From Perkinsus marinus ATCC 50983 (taxonomy: Eukaryota > Perkinsozoa > Perkinsida > Perkinsidae), in contig NW_003210318.1 in the NCBI RefSeq assembly GCF_000006405.1, forward strand, positions 11,848 to 45,458: 33,611 nucleotides of DNA, given 5' to 3'. The notes beneath the pieces are model-generated. The model did not search any database. It saw nothing but the letters and a program-made list of their open reading frames with translations, and was not told the origin of the DNA. The translations under genes were made by a program, and so were the position numbers. Of this stretch, positions 28,001 to 33,611 are shown one piece after another (position 1 is the stretch's first letter; each line of letters starts with the position of its first letter).

Positions 28001-28803
28001 GAGCTGGTCCGAAGCCCGTCACAACCTCGGATGTGCTGGATGATATTGTGCGCCAAAAGCGGGAGAGAGGCTCAGTATCTCAGTCTCCGATCCAGAGTGT
28101 AAGCATTACTCAGAGAAGAGCCGCTAATCAAGATGCCAGTGGGCCAGCTGAGGGTGCAGCGTCTCCAGAGCCTCACGTCAAGGGCCTCTCTCGCGGAGAA
28201 GATTCGCTCAATAGCAAGGTCTGTCGATTCTGTGGCAAGCCGCTTATTGATGGTTACAATGACCATGTTCGTGATGGTAGTAGATGGGGACGTTGCCCGA
28301 TGGATTCTCGGCCGTTCATGGATAATGAATCCAAGGCTATGAGGAGATTGGCCCGAGAGCGAGCCAAGACTATACGGGTGACTGCGGCAGGCTCGGGGAG
28401 AAATTGTGGTTGGTGTGGGATACCGTATCCCGGATACGCCTCACAGCGGTTATGATGAAAGAGGATGGAGGAGAGATGCCAGGTCATGAGCAGTTTGCTG
28501 ACGAGCATGGCAAAATCGTGAGGTTCTGTCCGCTCGCTATGAATTTGAATCATCAAAGGGTGGAGAGCCTGAGGCTCCTGAAAACGCATCGTGCTATGGA
28601 GAAGAAGAGTCGTTATAACTCTAATAAACGACGACGTTATCATGAGCGAAGAACGACTGGTGATGGAGAGGTGGCTGATAACATCATCGAAGGTAGCTGA
28701 AATCGTGAAACCCAGTCCGTCGACTTGTTCCGTCTTAGGTACAACTCTTGACAAGATGGATGTCAATACCGCAGTTGCTGCTAACACTATCGGAGGTAGT
28801 TGA
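25013..28803 (+). CDS. Multi-exon DDE (RNase H-like) transposase with N-terminal zinc ribbon and C-terminal CCHC motifs
   Basis: Exons are 25013-25112, 25151-25267, 25363-27438, 27488-28414, 28483-28692 and 28739-28803, totalling 3495 nt (1164 aa plus TGA) with consistent phases. The five introns are 38-95 nt. A basic N-terminus is followed by CPVC (about 181) and CGNPQCQHC (about 221), probably a zinc ribbon. The likely catalytic acids are Asp in LSIDHTRS (372), Asp in FVDRDCC (434) and Glu in RGSSRSECRH (629). This D-D-E arrangement, with VDRDCC and RG.S..E..H, resembles uncharacterised transposase-like proteins grouped around DUF6729; I cannot confirm the assignment. The C-terminus has CRFC...H...C (about 1010) and CGWC...H...C (about 1071). 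The central exon is certain. The first two and last three are inferred from phase, splice sites and the restored cysteine pattern. Confidence 0.75.
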
Positions 28804-29386
28804 AAAGGTGTGTCGAATTCATGAGATCGATGTTTCCCAGGCGCGGGTATATTCTCCCAGTTCTGCGATTGAAACGATGATTAATGTGATCACATATTGA
28901 AGGCCTGATAGTCTGATCGAATGCTGCTGGATCACATTATCAGTTGACTGCCAGCTCTGTCGAACTGTGTCTTAACTTGACAATGATTTGTGTTATGCCA
29001 ATAGGGAGCAATAATCATAAAACATGATAAAAGTTATATCACATAACTGGAGGAGTGAGCTTCAGACTGAAGCTCAGTAAGCAACACGGGAATTTCCCGT
29101 CGGGAAATGCCAGAAAAATGTTGGAAAAGTGCCGACTGTGGGACTCGAACCCGTGATATGATTTGGAAATAGATACACGGGGAATTATCAGATTTTCTCG
29201 CTAACTGGATTTCATGCAAAGAATAGATATAACAAGCATTCTATGCACTTCACGATTAACTGATGAGCATCCTCCTCTTCCTTCCTTCCATTCCCCTTCT
29301 TTTCCCCCCTTTTCTTTTCTTCATTTCCCCCTTTTTTCCTTCTTTCATTTTTTCCCGGGCCATTTTCTCGATTTTTCCCCCCACCC
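28804..29386 (+). other. 3' flank of the DDE transposon with stacked palindromes, tRNA relic and pyrimidine tract
   Basis: It contains single-base-centred palindromes at 29056-29076 (arm TGAGCTTCAG) and at 29087-29099 overlapping 29092-29108 (arms CGGGAA and ATTTCCCG). On the minus strand there is a tRNA-like T-arm (ACGGGTTCGAGTCCCACAGT, about 29124-29146). A nearly pure C/T stretch runs 29264-29386. No gene is seen. Confidence 0.55.
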
Positions 29387-29452
29387 CTAGTCTAATGGTT
29401 AGGATATCTGCCTTCCAAGCAGATGGTCCGGGTTCGATTCCCGGGCGGTGCA
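29381..29452 (+). tRNA. tRNA-Gly(TCC), copy 1, interrupted by the transposon
   Basis: From CTAGTC (29387) to the discriminator A (29452) the tRNA is standard, with anticodon loop CTTCCAA and T-arm CCGGGTTCGATTCCCGG. The acceptor 5' strand now reads CCACCC instead of GCACCG because transposon sequence abuts it. The acceptor therefore cannot pair fully, and this copy is probably non-functional. Confidence 0.8.
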
Positions 29453-29539
29453 GTCCGTATCAACGAGAGAAGGGTCTCTAGGCTATCGTAGAATAGTTAT
29501 GCTCAGCACGTCAGGGCGATACAGGAGTTTGTACGCATG

Positions 29540-29603
29540 AGCAGCTGGGCGCAGTGGATAGCGTGTTGGGCTCATAACCCAAAGGTCCCTTGATCGAAAC
29601 AAG
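29540..29603 (+). pseudogene. Initiator tRNA-Met, copy 1, 3' end deleted
   Basis: It runs AGCAGCT, D-arm, anticodon arm GTTGGGCTCATAACCCAA and T-loop ATCGAAA. It then jumps from AACAAG directly to AACTTCGATG, losing the acceptor 3' strand. Confidence 0.85.
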
Positions 29604-29868
29604 AACTTCGATGTCACGAAAAAGTTGTGCAGCTTGTGCCGAGCTAGCTGTAGTATGCGATGAGAACCTTACCAGTTGGAGTTATCAACCGAGATAGAAT
29701 GCGGCCTACCATGGGAGAGATATAGTAGCAGTTCGCGATCTCAGGTACGCGTTTAAGGCCTAATCAGACTCTTGGCCGCGGGATGGTTGACGACGGTACG
29801 TCCGAGAAGGGATTCAGATGTCCCTCTACAAGTATCACAGGAATACTCAATCACTATGTAAGTGATAT

Positions 29869-29940
29869 GCACCGGTAGTCTAATGGTTGAGTTATCTGCC
29901 TTCCAAGCAGATGGTCCGGGTTCGATTCCCGGGCGGTGCA
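29869..29940 (+). tRNA. tRNA-Gly(TCC), copy 2
   Basis: 72 nt with anticodon TCC in loop CTTCCAA and a perfect T-arm. The seventh acceptor pair is G-G (GCACCGG with GCGGTGC) and the D-arm reads GGTTGAGTTAT instead of GGTTAGGATAT. It may be a weakened or inactive copy. Confidence 0.75.
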
Positions 29941-30027
29941 GTTCGTATCAACGAGAGAAGGGTCTCTAGACTATCGTGGAACAGTTATGCTCAGCACGTC
30001 AGGGCGATACAGGAGTTTGAACGCATG

Positions 30028-30100
30028 AGCAGCTTGGCGCAGTGGATAGCGTGTTGGGCTCATAACCCAAAGGTCTCTAGATCGAAACAAGCAGCTGCTA
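30028..30100 (+). tRNA. Initiator tRNA-Met(CAT), copy 2, damaged T-stem
   Basis: The acceptor AGCAGCT/AGCTGCT and anticodon arm are intact. The T-arm reads TCTCTAG-ATCGAAA-CAAGC, so the stem is disrupted. The initiator-type loop ATCGAAA is kept. Confidence 0.75.
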
Positions 30101-30690
30101 TTCATCACAATACACTCGAGATGGTTATTAAACTGAGAGGTGCAGCTTGTCGACTGCATAGATCAGTCTTACCGAAAAATTTCCACTAAGCAGAGTCGGT
30201 GTTTTCGTACCATTCCATGCGATTGGCCCAACCGTGCCAGTTCAGGGGAAAAACAACGTTAATAAAGCGTTGTCCGTGCATAGAAAAGAGCTATTCACCT
30301 AGAGCAGAAGTCCTTGCAGGAATGATGAATGACCGCCCGGTACCTCAGAACGCGTTGCGGAGATGAAAAAACAGCCCAAATTCACGAGCCGCCGCATGCG
30401 GTTTCAAAATGTGCTTGCAAGCAGGAACTTCGATGTCACGAAAAAGTTGTGCAGCTTGTGCCGAGCTAGCTGTAGTATGCGATGAGAACCTTACCAGTTG
30501 GGGTTATCAACCGAGATAGAATGCGGCCTACCATGGGAGAGATATAGTAGCAGTTCGCGATCTCAGGTACGCGTTTAAGGCCTAATCAGACTCTTGGCCG
30601 CGGGATGGTTGACGACGGTACGTCCGAGAAGGGATTCAGATGTCCCTCTACAAGTATCACAGGAATACTCAATCACTACATAAATGATAT

Positions 30691-30762
30691 GCACCGGTAG
30701 TCTAATGGTTGGATTATCTGCCTTCCAAGCAGATTGTTCGGGTTCGATTCCCGGGCGGTGCA
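30691..30762 (+). tRNA. tRNA-Gly(TCC), copy 3
   Basis: It has anticodon TCC. It shares the GCACCGG acceptor mismatch with copy 2. The D-arm is GGTTGGATTAT, and the variable region and T-stem start are changed (GATTGTTCGGG), so the T-stem has a T-G wobble. Confidence 0.7.
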
Positions 30763-30849
30763 GTTCGTATCAACGAGAGAAGGGTCTCTAGACTATCGTG
30801 GAACAGTTATGCTCAGCACGTCAGGGCGATACAGGAATTTATCCGCATG

Positions 30850-30922
30850 AGCAGCTTGGCGCAGTGGATTGCATGTTGGGCTCATAACCCAAAGGTCCCT
30901 TGATCGAAACAAGGAGCTGCTA
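30850..30922 (+). tRNA. Initiator tRNA-Met(CAT), copy 3
   Basis: The acceptor, anticodon and T-stem (CCTTG/CAAGG) are all intact. The D-arm is altered, GGATTGCATG for GGATAGCGTG, which breaks a D-stem pair. Confidence 0.8.
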
Positions 30923-31512
30923 TTTATCACAATACACTCGAGATGGTTATTAAACTGAGAGGTGCAGCTTATCGACTGCATAGATCGGTCTTACCGAAAA
31001 ATTTCCACTAAACAGAGTCGGTGATTTCGTACCATTCCGTGCGGTTGGCCCAACCGTGCCAGTTCAGGGGAAAAACAACGTTAATAAAGCGTTGTCCGTG
31101 CATAGAAAAGAGTTATTCACCTAGAGCAGAACTCCTTGCAGGAATGATGAATGACCGCCCGGTACCTCAGAACGCGTTGCGGAGATGAAACAACAGCCTA
31201 AATTCACGAGCCGCCGCATGCGGTTTCAAAATGTGCTTGCAAGCAGGAACTTCGATGTCACGAAGAAGTTGTGCAGCTTGTGCCGAGCTAGCTGTAGTAT
31301 GCGATGAGAACCTTACCAGTTGGAGTTATCAACCGAGATAGAATGCGGCCTACCATGGGAGAGATATAGTAGCAGTTCGCGATCTCAGGTACGCGTTTAA
31401 GGCCTAATCAGACTCTTGGCCGCGGGGTGGTTGACGACGGTACGTCTGAGAAGGGATTCAGATGTCCCTCTACAAGTATCACAGGAATACTCAATCACTA
31501 CATAAGTGATAT

Positions 31513-31584
31513 GCACCGCTAGTCTAATGGTTAGGATATCTGCCTTCCAAGCAGATGGTCCGGGTTCGGTTCCCTGGCGGTGCA
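31513..31584 (+). tRNA. tRNA-Gly(TCC), copy 4
   Basis: The acceptor is perfect (GCACCGC/GCGGTGC) and the anticodon is TCC. The T-arm reads CCGGG-TTCGGTT-CCCTG, which loses one pair and the conserved A58. Confidence 0.75.
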
Positions 31585-31669
31585 GTTCGTATCAACGAGA
31601 GAAGAGTCTCTATTCTATCGTGGAACAGTTATGCTCAGCACGTCAGGCGATACAGAGTTTGTACGCATG

Positions 31670-31742
31670 AGCAGCTTAGCGCAGTGGATTGCATGTTGGG
31701 CTCATAACCCAAAGGTCCCTTGATCGAAACAAGGAGCTGCTA
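31670..31742 (+). tRNA. Initiator tRNA-Met(CAT), copy 4
   Basis: Acceptor and T-arm are intact. It shares the D-arm change GGATTGCATG with copy 3 and also has TTAGCGC in place of TTGGCGC. Confidence 0.78.
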
Positions 31743-32332
31743 TTTATCACAATACACTCGAGATGGTTATTAAACTGAGAGGTGCAGCTTATCGACTGCA
31801 TAGATCGGTCTTACCGAAAAATTTCCACTAAACAGAGTCGGTGATTTCGTACCATTCCGTGCGGTTGGCCCAACCGTGCCAGTTCAGGGGAAAAACAACG
31901 TTAATAAAGCGTTGTCCGTGCATAGAAAAGAGTTATTCACCTAGAGCAGAACTCCTTGCAGGAATGATGAATGACCGCCCGGTACCTCAGAACGCGTTGC
32001 GGAGATGAAACAACAGCCTAAATTCACGAGCCGCCGCATGCGGTTTCAAAATGTGCTTGCAAGCAGGAACTTCGATGTCACGAAGAAGTTGTGCAGCTTG
32101 TGCCGAGCTAGCTGTAGTATGCGATGAGAACCTTACCAGTTGGAGTTATCAACCGAGATAGAATGCGGCCTACCATGGGAGAGATATAGTAGCAGTTCGC
32201 GATCTCAGGTACGCGTTTAAGGCCTAATCAGACTCTTGGCCGCGGGGTGGTTGACGACGGTACGTCTGAGAAGGGATTCAGATGTCCCTCTACAAGTATC
32301 ACAGGAATACTCAATCACTACATAAGTGATAT

Positions 32333-32404
32333 GCACCGCTAGTCTAATGGTTAGGATATCTGCCTTCCAAGCAGATGGTCCGGGTTCGGTTCCCTGGCGG
32401 TGCA
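32333..32404 (+). tRNA. tRNA-Gly(TCC), copy 5
   Basis: It is identical to copy 4 in the features I compared, including the altered T-arm TTCGGTT-CCCTG. The two whole units are therefore recent duplicates of each other. Confidence 0.75.
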
Positions 32405-32491
32405 GTTCGTATCAACGAGAGAAGAGTCTCTATTCTATCGTGGAACAGTTATGCTCAGCACGTCAGGGCGATACAGGAGTTTGTACGCATG

Positions 32492-32564
32492 AGCAGCTTA
32501 GCGCAGTGGATAGCGTGTTGGGCTCATAACCCAAAGGTCCCTTGATCGAAACAAGAAGCTGCTA
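32492..32564 (+). tRNA. Initiator tRNA-Met(CAT), copy 5
   Basis: The D-arm is standard (GGATAGCGTG) and the acceptor is intact. The T-stem 3' strand is CAAGA instead of CAAGG, giving one mismatch at its base. Confidence 0.8.
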
Positions 32565-33154
32565 TTCATCACAATACACTCGAGATGGTTATTAAACTGA
32601 GAGGTGCAGCTTGTCGACTGCATAGATCAGTCTTACCGAAAAATTTCCACTAAGCAGAGTCGGTGTTTTCGTACCATTCCATGCGATTGGCCCAACCGTG
32701 CCAGTTCAGGGGAAAAACAACGTTAATAAAGCGTTGTCCGTGCATAGAAAAGAGCTATTCACCTAGAGCAGAAGTCCTTGCAGGAATGATGAATGACCGC
32801 CCGGTACCTCAGAACGCGTTGCGGAGATGAAACAACAGCCCAAATTCACGAGCCGCCGCATGCGGTTTCAAAATGTGCTTGCAAGCAGGAACTTCGATGT
32901 CACGAAAAAGTTGTGCAGCTTGTGCCGAGCTAGCTGTAGTATGCGATGAGAACCTTACCAGTTGGGGTTATCAACCGAGATAGAATGCGGCCTACCATGG
33001 GAGAGATATAGTAGCAGTTCGCGATCTCAGGTACGCGTTTAAGGCCTAATCAGACTCTTGGCCGCGGGATGGTTGACGACGGTACGTCCGAGAAGGGATT
33101 CAGATGTCCCTCTACAAGTATCACAGGAATACTCAATCACTACATAAATGATAT

Positions 33155-33226
33155 GCACCGCTAGTCTAATGGTTAGGATATCTGCCTTCTAAGCGGATGG
33201 TCCGGGTTCGATTCCCGGGCGGTGCA
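33155..33226 (+). tRNA. tRNA-Gly-like copy 6 with anticodon TCT
   Basis: Acceptor, D-arm and T-arm are the cleanest in the array. The anticodon loop is CTTCTAA, so the anticodon reads TCT (arginine AGA) instead of TCC. The stem TCTGC/GCGGA still pairs through one T-G wobble. The body otherwise has tRNA-Gly identity. Confidence 0.85.
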
Positions 33227-33313
33227 GTTCGTATCAACGAGAGAAGGGTCTCTATTCTATCGTGGAACAGTTATGCTCAGCACGTCAGGGCGATACAGGA
33301 GTTTGTACGCATG

Positions 33314-33386
33314 AGCAGCTTGGCGCAGTGGATAGCGTGTTGGGCTCATAACCCAAAGGTCCCTTGATCGAAACAAGGAGCTGCTA
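33314..33386 (+). tRNA. Initiator tRNA-Met(CAT), copy 6, intact
   Basis: It has all expected pairs: AGCAGCT/AGCTGCT acceptor, GTTGGGCTCATAACCCAA anticodon arm and CCTTG-ATCGAAA-CAAGG T-arm. A54 and A60 in the T-loop and the terminal A1-U72 pair are hallmarks of eukaryotic initiator tRNA. It is the only copy in the window without an evident lesion. Confidence 0.92.
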
Positions 33387-33611
33387 TTCATCACAATACA
33401 CTCGAGATGGTTATTGAACTGAGAGGTGCAGCTTATCGACTGCATAGATCAGTCTTACCGAAAAATTTCCACTAAACAGAGTCGGTGTTTTCGTACCATT
33501 CCGTGCGGTTGGCCCAACCTTGCCAGTTCAGGGGGAAAACAACGTTAATAAAGCGTTGTCCGTGCATAGAAAAGAGCTATTCACCTAGAGCAGAACTCCT
33601 TGCAGGAATGA

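Larger units (their letters stand above)
24716..29386 (+). mobile_element. 4.67-kb DDE transposon inserted in tRNA-Gly
   Basis: The boundaries are set by the interrupted tRNA. CTAGTC is duplicated at 24710-24715 and 29387-29392, and the preceding six bases also agree at four positions, so the duplication could be longer. The termini GTATGTTTGGAAG and TTTTTCCCCCCACCC are not obviously complementary. Inside is one six-exon transposase gene. The right 120 bp (29264-29386) is almost pure pyrimidine. Confidence 0.65.
29381..33611 (+). repeat. Tandem array, unit about 822 bp, of tRNA-Gly and initiator tRNA-Met
   Basis: tRNA-Gly starts at 29381, 29869, 30691, 31513, 32333 and 33155, giving spacings of 488, 822, 822, 820 and 822. 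The first unit is short because sequence from the tRNA-Met T-arm to AACTTCGATGTCACG is deleted. Units are near-identical and all tRNAs are on the plus strand. Some 500-650 bp per unit holds no RNA I can name, but it has hairpins such as CAACG..CGTTG, TGCTTGCAAGCA and CCGCATGCGG. The array continues beyond the window. Confidence 0.92.

Noticed and set aside
30100-30660. 5S rRNA, U-snRNA or SL RNA within the array unit
   Set aside because: I looked for the 5S internal control region, U1/U2/U5/U6 cores, an Sm site with flanking stems, and the leader sequence. Only fragmentary resemblances (for example CTAAGCAGAGTCGG) were seen, too weak to call.
29381-33611. CRISPR array
   Set aside because: Units are 822 bp with tRNA genes, there is no short repeat/spacer pattern, and the genome is eukaryotic.

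Overview
This window is eukaryotic nuclear DNA and most probably comes from a perkinsid (Perkinsus-like) alveolate. The reasons are conserved eukaryotic genes with dense introns, several of them only 38-54 nt long, and an 18-nt match (one base short) to the dinoflagellate/perkinsid spliced-leader sequence at the 5' end of a retrotransposon. A T-arm typical of eukaryotic initiator tRNA-Met is also present. The taxon is an inference. The domain-level reading is direct.

Region 1 (1-13,940) is gene-dense and all four genes are on the plus strand. They are the 3' 13 exons of an electron-transfer-flavoprotein:ubiquinone oxidoreductase gene (ETFDH, 1-5445), a small CxxC two-helix membrane protein resembling DMAC1/DUF4536 (6386-8408), an intronless protein joining helical organellar-RNA-type repeats to an RluA-type pseudouridine synthase (8621-10366), and the splicing factor YJU2/CWC16 in ten exons (10889-13940). 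The three spliced models were built by hand. All introns are GT-AG and each sum of exon lengths is a multiple of three. Two themes recur. A 120-165-bp inverted-repeat (MITE-like) family fills the long introns of the first two genes, with at least 12 copies before 8 kb and none seen later. GTA trinucleotide tracts begin exactly at some splice donors.

Region 2 (about 14,100-24,715) is a nested pile of mobile elements in degraded copies of the tRNA array unit that is intact at the right end. A broken DDE-transposase gene is interrupted by a hAT relic with an 8-bp target duplication. That composite is interrupted by a LINE-type retrotransposon (17,569-23,176) with an RRM/coiled-coil ORF1 and an endonuclease/reverse-transcriptase ORF2. 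The LINE is bounded by near-identical 1,475/1,489-bp direct repeats, which have the logic of a giant target-site duplication. Its first 22 bases look like a spliced leader.

Region 3 (24,716-29,386) is a 4.67-kb element carrying what appears to be an intact six-exon DDE-transposase gene. It is the full-length relative of the broken copies to its left, and it is inserted inside a tRNA-Gly gene.

Region 4 (29,381-33,611) is a tandem array with a unit of about 822 bp, each unit holding tRNA-Gly(TCC) and initiator tRNA-Met(CAT). Almost every tRNA copy carries a lesion, and one Gly copy has its anticodon changed to TCT.

Across regions 2 and 3 there is a recurring and unexpected structure: perfect inverted repeats whose two arms are separated by exactly one base, with arms of 7 to 22 bp. 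I found 15 by eye. One of them is present in one direct-repeat copy and absent from its twin, which shows that such palindromes can arise de novo here.
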